From contig ML996688.1 in the NCBI GenBank assembly GCA_010356995.1, positions 62,001 through 126,000 of the forward strand: a stretch of 64,000 bases of DNA, read 5' to 3'. The translations under genes and the position numbers were made by a program. Numbering within the stretch: the stretch's first letter is position 1; the number at the start of each line of letters is the position of its first letter. Positions 44,727 through 56,649 of the stretch are shown here, piece by piece. This stretch comes from Trichodelitschia bisporula. Taxonomy: Eukaryota > Ascomycota > Dothideomycetes > Phaeotrichales > Phaeotrichaceae. The notes under the pieces were generated by a model, which worked only from the letters and a program-made list of their open reading frames with translations, did no database searches and was not told the origin of the DNA.

Positions 44727-47216
44727 TCACCGTCCATCCCCCTTGCCCCCTCCCCCCGGCCCAACTCCCACAGGCATACGCTCCGGACTCTCCCCCCCGC
44801 CGGAATAGCGGCTATACCCCGAGTACGCGCTGTACGCAGAGTATCCGCTCTCCCTCCCCACCGCCCCAACTCCTCCAACACCAATGCCCAGTCCCACACC
44901 ATTGACTACCGGGCCCATATCAAACTCCCACTCCTCACCCCCCAACCCGCCCTCCACCCTCCGTACCCCACCCACACGCACCAATCCCTCCAAAGCGCCC
45001 ACCAAATCGCCCACCGCGACATCGACCAAACCCACGGGACTCACGCCCCCGCCACGCGCATGCCTTACACACGCACTAACCAACTTCTTCCCCGCCGCCG
45101 AGACCCTTGCCCTATGCTCCGCCAACCCCGCGTCCTGTGCCCCGAGACCATTGGCGCCGTTCGTCGTCGGCGTAGAAGCAGGCGTCACGACCCCGCCCAC
45201 CGCCTTCGTAACCTCGCCCACCACACTCTCCAACCCCCCACTCCTCGCCCTCCTCGCCACCTCCTCAAGCAAAACATGCATCGCCGCCAGCGCATCCGCA
45301 GGCAACACACCATCCGGCCTCACAACCGCGGGATCAAGCTGAAAGGCGGGGACATCGATCACATCCTGGCCTTTGGCACTCGCGCCGTTGACCCCATTGA
45401 CCCCGTTCGAACCTGCCCCCAGCGCCACAGCCCTAACGCGCACGACCCTCTCCCGCCACGCACGCACCTCGTCCTCGAGCCGCCCGACCAGATCCCCGCG
45501 CTCCTCCTCCCTTTCAAGAACACTATCCGCCGCCATGGCGAGGGCGCGCATTTCCGCCAGCGAGTCTGCAGCACTCCTCCGCACGTCCTCGGTCAGGCGC
45601 GCCTGGCGGTCGAGTTCGGCCTGCAGCTCGGCGTAGCGCTGTGGCCAGTCACCGTCATCATTTCCAGAGGAGCCGTTTGCCAGGCCACGGTCGCGGGAGC
45701 CGGAGGGGACGGGGACGGGGACGGGAACAACGGCGAGAGCGGCATCGCGCTCTTTCGTCACGCTTGCGAGTTTAGCTTCCAGGTCTGCGGCGTTGCGCGA
45801 TTCGGCCTGGGCGGCGGCGAGGGAGGCTTTTAGTTCGGCCTCTGCGGCAGCGTTGTCGGCGCGCAGGCGGGCGAGTTCGGAGGAGAGGTTTGCGTTAAGG
45901 GAGGCTGCTTCGGCGAGTTTTTGCTCGAGGGAGGAGGAGAGGGCGGAGAAGGAGGCGCGTTCGGCGGTTAAGGTCTGGTAGGGTTAGGAGGGATGTTTGA
46001 GGAAGGGGTGGGAAATGCCTACAGAGTCTGCTTTTGTAGCCGCGTCTTTGTATCTCGCCACTTCAGCGTCCGCGTCTTGTAGTTGTGCGCCTGCGTCTTG
46101 TAGTTGTGCGCCTAGCTTCTCTGTCTCGGCGTCCTTCATGTGCAATTGTCGTTCTAGGTCCGTGACCTTGTCCTCCAGCACCTGAATCTTCCCCCGCCAC
46201 TCCTCTTCCCGCTCTCGTTCATCATCATCGTCATCCTCCACCAACATGCCCTTATTCGGCACCATCATGTTGCTCTGAAACGTCTTGGGCAGCGGCCGCC
46301 CAAACTCATTCGGCGAGTCCAGGCCAGGCTGCACACCAGGCGGCATCCCACCAAACCCAGGCCGCGCGCCGGGTGGAGGTCCAAATTGCCCTCCCGGACC
46401 GCCACGCGATGCGCCGCGCGGCGGATATCCCCCGCGCGAGACATCGCTCCCCGCGATACTGCCAGCAATGCTCCCGGCGCGACTCGCCGCGCGCGCTTCG
46501 CCGTGGACAACGCCGCCCTGGAACTTGGGATAGCGGCGCTCGAGCTCATAAAACACATCCGTCGCCAACTGACGAAAGCGATCCGCTGGCAGCGTCGAAA
46601 GCTTCTGGCGCGCCTGGTTGCGCTTAACGTGGAATGTGGGCTTAGGGAGGAGGTATTTGGGCGTCTGATTGGGCGCGCCGGGCCGGCGCCTGTCGTCTTC
46701 GCGGCGCAGCAGCTCGTCGTACACGTCTGTTGACAGTTCTTGGAACTGCACGGGGGTGAGGCGGAGGAGTTTGTCGCGCGCGCGGTTTTGCCGTGGGTCG
46801 CTTGCGTTTTCGAGGAGATAGGGCGCGAGGAAGGCGCTTAGGACGCGGTAGTGCTCGGCCAGCGCATCCTCCATGGCATAGGGCGGGCGCCCCGTTGCGC
46901 TGCCCGCAGGCGTGAGGGGAGTGTACAGCCCCGTGCCGTCGGAGGAGCGGGCGACGGACGAAGGGGGCGAGGGATTATCGAGCGGTCGTGATTTGGTATT
47001 TGACTGCATCGCGCCATCGGTTGAGGCAGACGTGGAGGCTGAAGCGTGGGACGACGAGTTCTCGTCCTTTGTTGTGGGGGAGGGAGGAGAGGGCGCGGAG
47101 TTGGCGAGGGAGAGGGGGGTGGGATCTCGCGGGGGTGCGGCTTGGAAGGCTTGGTAGCCGTTTATTGGCGACCATTCGGTGGTGTCTGCCGAGATTGGCG
47201 ACAGAGCGGCGTTCAT
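44727..47216 (-). CDS. SPA2: Polarisome scaffold Spa2-like protein
   Basis: Two exons, 47216-46023 and 45974-44727, give 813 residues. The 48-nt intron is GTAGGC with CTAACCCTACCAG, phase 0. Two tandem Spa2-homology (GIT-type) repeats lie near residues 140-176 and 200-232: ARDKLLRLTPVQFQELSTDV and ARQKLSTLPADRFRQLATDV. The N-terminus is disordered and Ser/Pro-rich. Residues about 325-480 form a strong coiled coil that crosses the splice (KIQVLEDKVTDLERQL, then LEQKLAEAASLNANLSSELA). Near the C-terminus is a Tyr/Ser run YSAYSAYSGYSRYS. Spa2 organises actin cables and MAP-kinase signalling at hyphal tips; its SHD repeats are known to bind MAP-kinase kinases. Length is typical for filamentous fungi. 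Confidence 0.88.
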
Positions 47217-49166
47217 CGCGGGTTTTTGCGCCGCGTGAGCTGCTGATATAGCACTTCCGAGCCTGGTAGCTGAGCTACTTGCTTGTTCGTGTTTGGAGGT
47301 GTTTCGGGTCGGAGCGACTCCTGCGACGCGGAACGTCGGGGATGGGGTTGGTGAGAGTGGAAGGGAGCAGTCGGAACTCGAGAGTACTTCTGGCTTTGTG
47401 TTCGAGTCTCGGTATGGCGGCTGTCTCGCGAATACACGTTGCTTTGTCTAGTGCTATAGAGAGAGAGAGAGAAGAGGCGAGTGTCGGGGTAATGGGACAG
47501 GCGAAAAGAGCAGATCTCTCATCGATTACGATTATTGTTGAGGAAGAAGAGAAGAAGTCGAGGAAGCAAAAAGGCAGGTCAGACTTGACGCGCGCAGCGG
47601 CCAAAGAAATGCAACGACGACCGGCAAAAGGGGCTGAACAGCCACGCTACTTTTTCCCTTCCCACCAGCGGCAGTGGCGCCGGCGAGTGCACACGGGCGG
47701 GTAGGAGGATCAAGGAAGAGCTGAGGAGAGACATGAGAGTCCATGGCAATTGGTGATTGGCGATGGCGATTCAGCGATGCACGATACGGGGAATTGAGAG
47801 AACGATTCAGAGAGAGCAGAGATCTCCCTCTCCTGAAGGCACTGGCACAGGAGTGATACCACACCCGCCATACACGCGCGAGAACGAGCAATCGCCAGAA
47901 GCCTACGGAAGAACCAACCCGTTACTCTCTCCGCCGCATCCGACCACTCTTCTACCGCTTTCCAATTGATGCAGCAAAGCGTGCCATGACACCATCGTCG
48001 ACACTCGATATAACATCCGCAGGGCGAGTCAATGGTGTCAGTTTAGCTGGCAATTAGCACCACGCGAAGCATCTGTCGCCCTAATATCAGGGCGTCTTGG
48101 AGTCGTCCAGTGCCGTCACCGGTAATTGACGAGCAAGGCCCGAGCACAACAGATCTCCGAGCACACAGCAACCGCACTCCTTCCTGAGGAAACGCAATGC
48201 ATACATCCGTACAGCATCAACAACAAACCATCTCCATATCAATATCCCTCAATCCGCATTCCACGATATCCAACCCCCCAGCCCCATCCCCTGCCCCTGC
48301 CCCTACCTCCCCCAGTGGATACGTAGTTGGCGCCTGTCACCCCCTGCCTCACGCTTGCAATGCGACTCGCCCGTTGCGCCGCTGCATCGTGGGGACTGGC
48401 CGCGCGTCATTCACCGTAGCTCATGTCAACCGTTCATCATCCCGAACGCACGTAAAGAGTTCCTCCTCACCCTCGTGAGCACGTGGAAACTCGTGGGGAC
48501 AACGAGTCCTCCACGAGAAATCCTCAAAACCATGTGCACCATGTGCACCACGCTAGAGAAACAGGGAAATGGCCGAGGTATCCCGGCGGCTGTGGCGGTG
48601 CTGCTGCAGGTACCGGTGCTTACGCGGCTAGCTGACCTATGGGCGGGAGTTGGTGGTTAGCGGCGCAACGCGCGCGATGAGGCCACATTTTCCTTTGTGT
48701 GGCTGGGGTGTGGCGGGGCCTTGGTAAGCGGAGGTTTGTCCGGCATTGTCACGTGAGGAGTTGAAGATTGGCGGAGGTGAGGGACGGTGGACGGATGGAT
48801 TAGCGGGTTATCCTGTATCATAGCAATTCAGTTGAGTTGCTAGATTTACACCCGAAGGCGTGTGGTCGGCTTGGAGTCAAGGGAGGCTGCTTGGTGGAGG
48901 AGAAGGATATGTGGACGGTGTGGTAGCTAATTTAGGGCTTGTCTCTTTGTTATATCGCCAGCGTTTGCCATGCACGACGGCCCTCTCTCCACGAAGTGAG
49001 GGTGCAAACAGATGCCCATGATCAAGCAGCAAACCAGTAAACATCGCTTCCATCTGGCAATAAAGCGCCCTATATCCCACTATACCACCCGCTAAACCGA
49101 GGTACACATGCCATGAACCAACTTCAACCATCTTAGCCATCCAGTCAACTCCTCACCAGCTCACAT
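47217..49166. other. 1.9-kb intergenic between SPA2 and the ING gene
   Basis: SPA2 is transcribed away from this region, so its promoter and leader lie at 47217 onward. A short GA dinucleotide run is at about 47459-47475. A CCCCTG triplet repeat is at about 48287-48305. No gene is supported. Confidence 0.45.
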
Positions 49167-50560
49167 TCAGCTCGCCTTTTTTATCCGATGCCGCGGCAAC
49201 TTCGCACAGTCCCTACACAGCCACTCCCCAGGCGGCTCCGCCGTGATGCCTGCGCACGGCCAGTGAAACCATTGTCCCGCGCAATCCGCATTATCGCACG
49301 CCACCATGTCACCATAGCTCACTTTCTGGCAGTAGCAGTACTTGGTATCATCAGCACCCTCATCCTCGCCCTCGCCGTCCTCACGTGCCCTCCCTCCAAC
49401 TGCCCCTGTACTCCCCTCCCGCGCCCCGGCACTAGCAAATCCAGACGCCGACCCATCATCGCTCCCACTCCCAGACCCACTGTCCTCACCCGTCGTCGAT
49501 GGCGAAGCCCGCGTCCCGCTCAGCAGCCGCCGCGCTGATTTCTTCGGGATACCCGACTTCGGGACTTTCTTGGTAGAAGCACGCCCACCACCACCAGAAA
49601 CCATGATGCCGCCCGGCGTGCGCCGCGATGGCGCCTTCTTCGCTGGCCGAGGACCGGCACTACCGGCTCGGCTGGCGGAGGGAGTGCCAGACTTCGGCGT
49701 GCCCGGACCGAGGGAGGCTTGGCGGAGAGACGAGGGCGGGTTCGGGATGTTGATCGAGGCGTTTAGGCGGCGGCGCTTGGGGTCCGTAGGGCCAGGAGAG
49801 GCCATGTCCCCGGGTGGGGCTGGCCTGGTGGTGGGGATTTGGATTGAGGTTGCGGGTGGGAGGGCGGGGGCGTTTTGCGAGAGGGGGGATGGGGCACCGC
49901 GGGGATTGAGTGAGGCGTTGGAAAGGCGAGCTTGGGCTGCGGCGAGCATGTTCGCGGTGCCGCCGGTGGGGACTGGGGGGGGTTGGTCGGCGGGGGTGTT
50001 GGGGTGGTGGTTCTCAGCGGAGACGAGGGTGGGCACCAGGTTGCCGGGGGAATCGCGGAGAGTGGAGGGGAGGTTAGGGTCGGTGGGAAAGGCGCCGTCG
50101 GCCTGGAGGGCGGCGATTTTCAGATCCAGGCGCTTCGTGTGCCGGTCCATGAGCTCGCAGGCGCGTCGCATTAGGGCGGCTTTTTCGGCTTGGAGCTCGT
50201 CGGCCCGGTCGAAGTTGGTGTACATGACTGCTTCGTAGGCGTCTTCTTGCGGGTGTGGGACCAGATCGCCGTGCTGCTTTGTGTGTTTTTGGAGTTCCCT
50301 ATCTTTTTCGTTGATGATTCGGAAGCACTCGTCGATTTCGCGCTGCTTGTACGTGGCCTCTTCGTGGAGGTGGGCGATTTCAGCGGGAAGATTCGCCACT
50401 ATTATACGTTAGACCGAAAGTATACGGATAGTTGTCTTGAAAAGCGTCAAGCTGGAGACTTTGACTGCAGGGGAGTGCATGTGGGATTTAAAGTAGGGGT
50501 CGTTATACCATCGTGAACAAACTGTTCCAGTACAGCGGCTGCGTCCTCTGCACCGGCCAT
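49167..50560 (-). CDS. ING-family PHD-finger protein (Yng2/Pho23 type)
   Basis: Two exons, 50560-50509 and 50398-49167, give 427 residues. The 110-nt intron (GTATAA...CTAACGTATAATAG) is phase 1 and joins MAGAEDAAAVLEQFVHD to VANLPAEIAHLHEE, rebuilding a continuous ING N-terminal helical domain (about 1-100). A Ser/Pro/Gly-rich linker with basic stretches follows. The PHD finger (about 371-415) has the C4HC3 zinc ligands in YCYCQK, CDNADC, FHWPC and CRDC. The aromatic-cage residues expected for H3K4me3 reading (Tyr before CYC, SYGDM, and Trp in QWFHW) are conserved. ING proteins are subunits of histone acetyltransferase (Yng2/NuA4) or deacetylase (Pho23/Rpd3L) complexes. The sequence alone does not decide which. 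It is divergent from a deacetylase gene. Confidence 0.9.
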
Positions 50561-50910
50561 GATGGGCTGAGAAAATTGCGGCCTCACTGAAGATTCTGAT
50601 TGTAGAGAGATGAAAACAATGATGAACAGTCACAATGTTTTGACTCTTGACTCTTCGCAGATGGCAATGCCCAAAGTCACGGGGTTGGAGGTGGAAGTGA
50701 AGGTATGGGGAAAAGTATGTCCGCCCCGGGATGTACAGGACGATACCCGTAGTGGTTAGCGTTTGACCCAAGAAACACTCAGAGAAATCATGGCTGTCTG
50801 CGCGGCAAAGACGGTGCGGGAGACGGCCATGACTTTTTTGGGTGGCACTTGACCGTACCTGGCCGCTCATGAGACACCGAGACTTGCGCTTTCTCAGCAT
50901 CACCACGATC
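50561..50910. promoter_or_regulatory. Shared divergent promoter of ING gene and HOS2
   Basis: About 350 bp separate the two start codons, so both promoters must lie here. No TATA box stands out. If the upstream HOS2 start (50869) is used, the spacer is about 310 bp. Confidence 0.6.
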
Positions 50911-52505
50911 ATGAGGGACACTTCTTGCGCAAACGGCTTCGATGCGCCTGTCGTCCAGGAATGGGTGTCTGGGGCCGGCGCGCCCGTGCCGTCGCCATTC
51001 GAAGGCCCCAATGCGCCGCCCATCCTGGATGTCTGGCACACGCTCTCCAAGGGCGATCAGCAGAGCGTTATCGAGAATGAAGTGCTGCGCAACGGCATTC
51101 AGCGTCCTGTTGGGCATACCGTCTCCTTCCACTACAACCCGCGCGTCGAGTCGCATCACTTTGGCAAGAGTCATCCTATGAAACCATGGCGCTTGACTCT
51201 TACGAAGCAGCTCGTCCTCAGCTATGGCCTGCACTATGCGCTCGACCTGTACAGGCCACTCGAGGCAACCAAGGAAGAGCTGGCTGCGTATCACACGCGG
51301 GAGTACCTCGACTTCCTGCAAAGGTGAGCCTTTGTCGGGCCCTCGCCATCTGTTCTGACTGTTTCAGCATCGACCCGCAGCACTCGCATCCCAGCTCGCC
51401 TAACACCGACCACGAGCAGCGCCGCACGGCCTTCCTCGGCAGCAACGAAGCCAATGCCGACTGTCCCGTCTTCGATGGCATGTGGGGATACTTCACGCTT
51501 TACGCGGGGGCATCGCTCGACGCGGCGCACAAGCTGGTGGCGGACCAGTCAGACATCGCCATCAACTGGTCCGGCGGACTGCATCACGCGCACAAGGGCA
51601 CAGGCGCCGGCTTCTGCTACATCAATGACATTGTCCTCGCGATACAGCAGTTACTGCTCGTGACGCCGCGCGTGCTCTACATCGACATCGACGTGCACCA
51701 CGGCGACGGCGTCGAGGAAGCGTTCTACTACACCGACCGCGTGCTCACGCTCTCCTTCCACAAGTACGGCGAGACCTTCTTCCCCGGCACGGGCGCGTTG
51801 GAAGACACGGGTCCCCGCGGATCGCACAATCCCGGCGCGCACCATAGTCTTAATGTGCCGCTACGAGATGGCATCGAGGATGCCGAGTGGGAGCGGCTCT
51901 TTCGGCAAATCGCCGGCGACGCGATCGACACGTACAATCCAGGCGCCATTGTGCTGCAATGCGGTGCGGACAGCCTGGGCGGCGACCGGCTCGGCAGTTT
52001 TAACATCAATATCCGCGCGCACGGGTTCGCAGTCGAGTTTGTCAAGAGCCGCGCGCACGGGCGCAAGATGATGATCGTTGGCGGGGGCGGGTACACGCCG
52101 CGTAATGTGGCGCGCTGCTGGACGCATGAGACCTCCATCGCCGCGGACGTGGAGCTGCGCAACGAGTTGCCGATGCACGTGCCCTACCGACAGGCCTTTA
52201 CGGGGAATGAGAACGGCGACGGCCTGCTCTATCCCTCGCTCAGCAATATCCAGGGCAAGATTCATCCAAACATGAACGACCAGTCCTACTTCGACAACCT
52301 GATTGCCCATAACAAGGAGCAGCTACGGTATATCAAGGGTGGTCCGAGCGTCCAGATGAGCCGCATCCCGATTGATCATCTGAGGATACGAGAGGAGGTG
52401 GATGAGGCGTTGCGGGATGAACTTGAGGATAGGGACCGAGATGAGATGATGCGGAGGCGGAGGGAGAAGAACTATGGGTACCGCGGTGAGCGATTAAGCT
52501 CATGA
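50911..52505 (+). CDS. HOS2: Class I histone deacetylase, Hos2 type
   Basis: Two exons, 50911-51323 and 51368-52505, give 516 residues. The 44-nt intron is AAG|GTGAGC...GTTTCAG, and the join reads LQ-S-IDPQHSHP in phase 2. An in-frame ATG at 50869 would add 14 residues. The deacetylase domain is intact. It has the GHTVSFHYNPRVE opening, CPVFDGMWGYFTLYAGASLD (the Met-Trp and Tyr-Thr-Gly-type Hos2 signature rather than Rpd3), the catalytic NWSGGLHHAHK histidines, YIDIDVHHGDGVEEAF zinc ligands, QCGADSLGGDRLG and GGGGYTPRNVAR. In yeast Hos2 is the catalytic subunit of the Set3 complex, which removes acetyl groups from H3 and H4 in transcribed regions. The C-terminus is charged (RDRDEMMRRRREK). 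Confidence 0.93.
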
Positions 52506-54026
52506 GGCGTGGGTGTGGACACTTGCGATGGGTGATGACAGATGTTTATGGGCGAATGGACGATGCTCAGGTGATACCTGCTGCTGTACTTGGTACATTG
52601 AGGATTCGACAATCATCGCCGTCATGGGACTGCACCGCTGCCATGGTAAGGTGGCTTCTCGGCACAGGTCAAGACCTTGGCTGTCGGGTGGGACTGGGGA
52701 GGTGACAGTGTGTCGGGTTGAGGATCTAGTCTGGGCGGTACTGTACAATGCGCTCGCGGGAGTTCGGTGAGCGATTGGGAGGCAGCCAGGGGAAGATTGT
52801 CATGAGAGGGAAGCAAGTAGGCAAGTAGCCGCAGTCGTAAGACTCCGGGATGCCGTACGCGGTGCCCGCGGACTCACCAGTCCAAAGCGGAAATGAAGAA
52901 GAATGGATCTAGACACAATTCCCGATAAGACGTCGTACATGCCCGCAGAAGCGCAGTCTCATTCGGGCACCTCCTCCCTTCATCAAGCTCAATTAGCACG
53001 GTAAATGGCATACTGATATCATGCCGTGCATGCGCAGTGACATAATTCAATCTCCCGATCGACCAAGATTGCTCTCGGAGGGAATACCACGAACCCCAAG
53101 ATAGACACGATTGTCCTGATTCCGATTTCATGCGTCGACTCCCCGCTTTACTGTTGCTCGACACACGCATAGCATCACGATTAGAATCGTCGGCAGACCC
53201 CACTCGCCTGGAACGTAGTACAGTACCGTAAACGGCGGCATGTCACCTATTCCAAGATCGTCGGCAGGCTCCACCCGCCCCCATCGGGCATTTCCGCTCG
53301 GCCGCTTACGGTAATTTTCCTCAGCCAACAACACTGGGAATCCATATCGGCGGTAAGCGCTTGTTCGCACCATGCGCCGCGATGCAACTCCAGAGTCTGG
53401 GCCCTCCATGGCCAGAAAGTACCGTATGTGGTGATGGAATGTGTCGCTTCTTTTTCGCTTGATAGCGACCTGCCCCCCGACGTTGCTGGACGTTGTTGCC
53501 AGGAAAGGAACGTGATTGGCTCCGAGGAACCTTATGCATGCGACCATCGCGCAACCCTCGTCCACCTCCCCTGCTCTGTAGCCTCATGCACCACACCCTC
53601 TCTCCCCTCTGATTGAACCTCAGCTCGCACGCCCCAGTGCGCAAAGGGCAACTCGTCGCGCATCTCATTGTTCTTCACTCCCTCACTACTCCCCTCGAAG
53701 TCAACCGCGATAACACCCCCGCGCGCCACCCGCGCCACGCCGCCGACAAGCACCGCAAGCTTATCGCGGCGACGGTCGAGCTTGCTAGCGGGGCGCGGCG
53801 TGCGCCAGGACAAGAGATGGCGGGGTGCTTAGCTTCCCCGGAGGTGGCATGGGGGTATCATGGAGATACTCGTCTCGCCTCTCCATTCTATCCCGCAATA
53901 ATGACTTCGAGTGAGAGCGTTGTGAGTGAGTCGGCAGCGCGCCGCGACTCACGCTCATCCTTCAAGGTATCTGAGTAGCTCGGCCGGGCATGTCCGCCCG
54001 TTTTGGCAGTTCCCCGCAAATGGTGA
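52506..54026. other. Intergenic, no supported gene
   Basis: Minus-strand frames at 53128-53565 and 53532-53813 are protein-like in places (the latter has a hydrophobic LVGGVARVARGGVIAVDFEG stretch faintly like a methyltransferase core). They overlap in different frames and no start or splice structure can be defended. Confidence 0.35.
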
Positions 54027-54232
54027 CGATAGGCCTGGCGATCTGCCCGCCCGCTCGCCCGCTCGCCCGTCGCTGTTCGCGCTTCTCCCCGGTATCCTGG
54101 ACGGAGGTCTTGCGCTTGGGAGCTCACGATGCAGGGCGGCGTGGCGCGCCGGGATGCCCATTCATGGCATCGGCTCTCCATGCCGCATGCCATGGCGTTT
54201 TCGACCCTCCACGCCGACCTCCCACCTTATCG
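54027..54232. promoter_or_regulatory. Two HGATAR sites upstream of the purine-cytosine permease
   Basis: CGATAG at 54027-54032 (plus) and CGATAAG read on the minus strand at 54232-54226 match the HGATAR consensus of AreA/Nit2 GATA regulators. They lie 380-585 bp upstream of the permease start. Such sites occur by chance at this density, so control by nitrogen regulation is an inference from the gene's function. Confidence 0.25.
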
Positions 54233-54610
54233 CAGGATGGCGGCGAGCGCCCGCGGCCGCGCGGATTAGCGCGCTGAGGCGCGCGATCGAGGAAACGTGA
54301 AGAGCGTATTTCATGGGCTGGGTCCCGCTGCGGGGAAAGGATGTGAACTGCGATTGATCCCTGACACGCTGGACTTCCTGGTTTTTTTTTTTCGCAGCCT
54401 CTAATCTTTGCTGAGCGCGTGGCGAGTGGCTGGTTCTGTGTCGTTAGCGACCCTTGTGTACCGTTTATATCTCCCTTCGAGCGCGATCTTCTTGGCTCGG
54501 CTTTCGTCAACCCCACAATCGCCTTTTGCGGGTTCGAGCTTTTGGGTCTTTGATCTCCAAATCCCCCTGCCTACTGCCTCTGTGCGGATTCCCAGGAGGA
54601 GACCTTCGAT

Positions 54611-56262
54611 ATGTCTGGCCATTACGACCACGATCTCGAGAAGAAGGGCCATGAGCCCCACGTTGTGACCGAGGATGGTGCCGTCCCTGGAGAGTCCTTC
54701 GAGTATGGCAATGGGTTGTATGCGCGCATGCAGCGCCTCGCGGGCAAGTATGGCGTGGAGCAGCGCGGCATCGAGCGGGTGCCGGAGAACGAGCGGACGG
54801 ATACGTCGCTGGCGAACGTGGGCACCATGGTGCGTCCCCATATCCCTCATCCCCTTTGTCACAATTGCTAATTCGTCCCGCAGTGGCTCTCCGCCAACAT
54901 GGTCGTCAGCTCGTTCGCGCTCGGCCTGCTGGCGCAAAAACTCTTCTTCCTCGGCTTCGTCGACGCGATCCTCACGTGCATGTTCTTCAACCTCATCGGC
55001 ATACTGCCCGTGTGCTATTTCTCGAGTTTCGGGCCAAGGTTCGGACTGCGCCAGATGGTGCTCTCCCGGTTCTGGTTCGGATGGTGGGGGGTGAAGTTGA
55101 TTGCCGTGTTCAACGTCCTCGCCTGCATCGGGTGGTCGGCGGTCAACAGCATCGTAGGCGCGCAACTGATCCACGCGGTCAACAACGACGTCCCCGGCGC
55201 CGCGGGCATCGTCATCATCGCCGTGTGCACCTTCCTCATCTGCCTGTTCGGGTACCGCGTCGTCCACGCCTACGAGTTCTACAGCTGGATCCCGACATTC
55301 ATCATCTTCCTCATCGTCCTCGGGTGCTTTGCCCACACCGGCGACTTCATCAACATCCCCATGGGCGTGGGCAAGAGCGAAATGGGCTCCGTGCTCAGCT
55401 TCGGATCCGTGATTTACGGCTTCGCGACGGGATGGACTAGCTACGCCGCCGACTACACCGTGTACCAGCCTGCGACCGCGAGCCGCCGCAAGATCTTCCT
55501 GTCCACCTGGCTCGGCCTCATCTTCCCGCTGCTCTTCACCGAGTTCCTAGGCATCGCGATCATGACCGCGACCACGGCCAACGACGGCAACAACCGCTAC
55601 ATGGACGGGTATAAAGCGTCCGGCACCGGCGGCCTCCTCGCCGCCGTGCTGTTCAAGGGCGTCGGGCACGGCTTCGGCCGCTTCTGCCTCGTGCTCCTCG
55701 CGCTCAGCATCATCGCGAACAACATCCCGAACATCTACTCCGTGGCCCTGACCATGCAGATCATGGGCCGGTGGACGCAGCGCGTGCCGCGCTTCGTGTG
55801 GACCTTTATCGGGACCTGCGCATACATCGCGATCGCCATCCCCGGGTACAACAGCTTCGAGGACGTGCTCCAGAACTTCATGTAAGCCCCCCTTTCTCCC
55901 TTTTCTCCCTAGCCCGTGCTAACCCCTGCGCTAGGGATATGATCGGCTACTGGCTCGCCATCTACGAGGGCATCTCGCTAACCGAGCACTTCGTGTTCCG
56001 CCGCGGCTTCGGCGGGTACGTAGCAGCGCACTACGACGACGCGCGCATGCTGCCGCCAGGCATCGCCGCCGTCGCGGCGTTCTGCTTCGGCGTCGCGGGG
56101 ATGGTGACGGGGATGAGCCAAGTGTGGTTTGTGGGGCCGATTGCGTTGCATGCGGGTCTGGCGCCGTTTGGCGGGGATGTGGGGTTTGAGCTTGCGTTTG
56201 CGTTTGCGGCGACGAGTTATTTTGTGCTTCGGAAGATTGAATTGAAGAGGTTTGGCCGGTAA
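54611..56262 (+). CDS. FCY2: NCS1-family purine-cytosine permease (Fcy type)
   Basis: Three exons, 54611-54829, 54884-55881 and 55935-56262, give 514 residues. Introns are 54 nt (GTGCGT...TTGCTAATTCGTCCCGCAG) and 53 nt (GTAAGC...GCTAACCCCTGCGCTAG). The second splice joins NFM to DMIGYWLAIYEG, a conserved element of the family. The protein is a plasma-membrane proton symporter for cytosine, adenine, guanine or hypoxanthine. Twelve hydrophobic segments can be traced from about residue 75. Fcy signatures include GPRFGLRQMVLSRFWFGWWG, FNVLACIGWSAVNSIVGAQL, GWTSYAADYTVYQPA and NNIPNIYS. The 70-residue N-terminus is hydrophilic and acidic, as is usual. Substrate choice within the family cannot be read safely from sequence. 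Confidence 0.92.
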
Positions 56263-56559
56263 GGGGGGGTTGGGTTGTATGGGTAGGGGCGCTGGGTGGT
56301 TGGGTTGCTTTTTTTCGGGATGCGGTGGGCTGGTTCAGCCTTGTGGGCTCGTGCGTCACGATGTGCGCGTACCTTTTGTAATTGCGGACAGGCAGTTTTT
56401 TGAGATATCAACGTCTAGACACATGTCTCCACTGATACTGGCGTGGATGATTGTCCCCAAAGTGCATCACCTTCCTTTTAGCCGATCAAGGCCAGGGTCC
56501 TTCCTGACTTGGCTGAAACGGTGATGATGAAAGCGTAAGCATTCCGCACTGCCGTCAAT
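56263..56559. other. Spacer before tRNA
   Basis: This is the permease 3' flank and tRNA upstream DNA; no gene seen. Confidence 0.5.
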
Positions 56560-56649
56560 GGGCGGCTGGCGCAATGGTAGCGCGTCGCCCTCCTATCCTG
56601 CACTGGCTTAGAAAGGCGAAGGTTCTCGGTTCGAGTCCGGGGTCGCTCG
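56560..56649 (+). tRNA. tRNA-Arg (anticodon CCT) with an 18-nt intron
   Basis: A full cloverleaf folds. Acceptor GGGCGGC (56560-56566) pairs with GTCGCTC (56642-56648) with GU wobbles, discriminator G at 56649. The D stem is GCGC/GCGC. Anticodon stem TCGCC pairs with GGCGA. T stem CTCGG pairs with CCGGG around loop TTCGAGT. The anticodon CCT is at 56592-56594. An 18-nt intron (56596-56613) lies one base 3' of the anticodon, the canonical eukaryotic position. Internal A box (TGGCGCAATGG) and B box (GGTTCGAGTCC) are present, and a T-run (about 56658-56663) can end polymerase III transcription. The mature tRNA would be 72 nt before CCA addition. Confidence 0.93.

Noticed and set aside
44108-44902. 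264-codon minus-strand frame overlapping the SPA2 3' end
   Set aside because: It is in a different frame from SPA2 and has no start context, splice sites or domain.
45060-45833. 257-codon plus-strand frame
   Set aside because: Antisense to the SPA2 coiled coil; Arg/His/Pro-rich without motifs.
49342-50238. 298-codon plus-strand open frame
   Set aside because: Antisense shadow of the Pro/Ser-rich linker of the ING gene.
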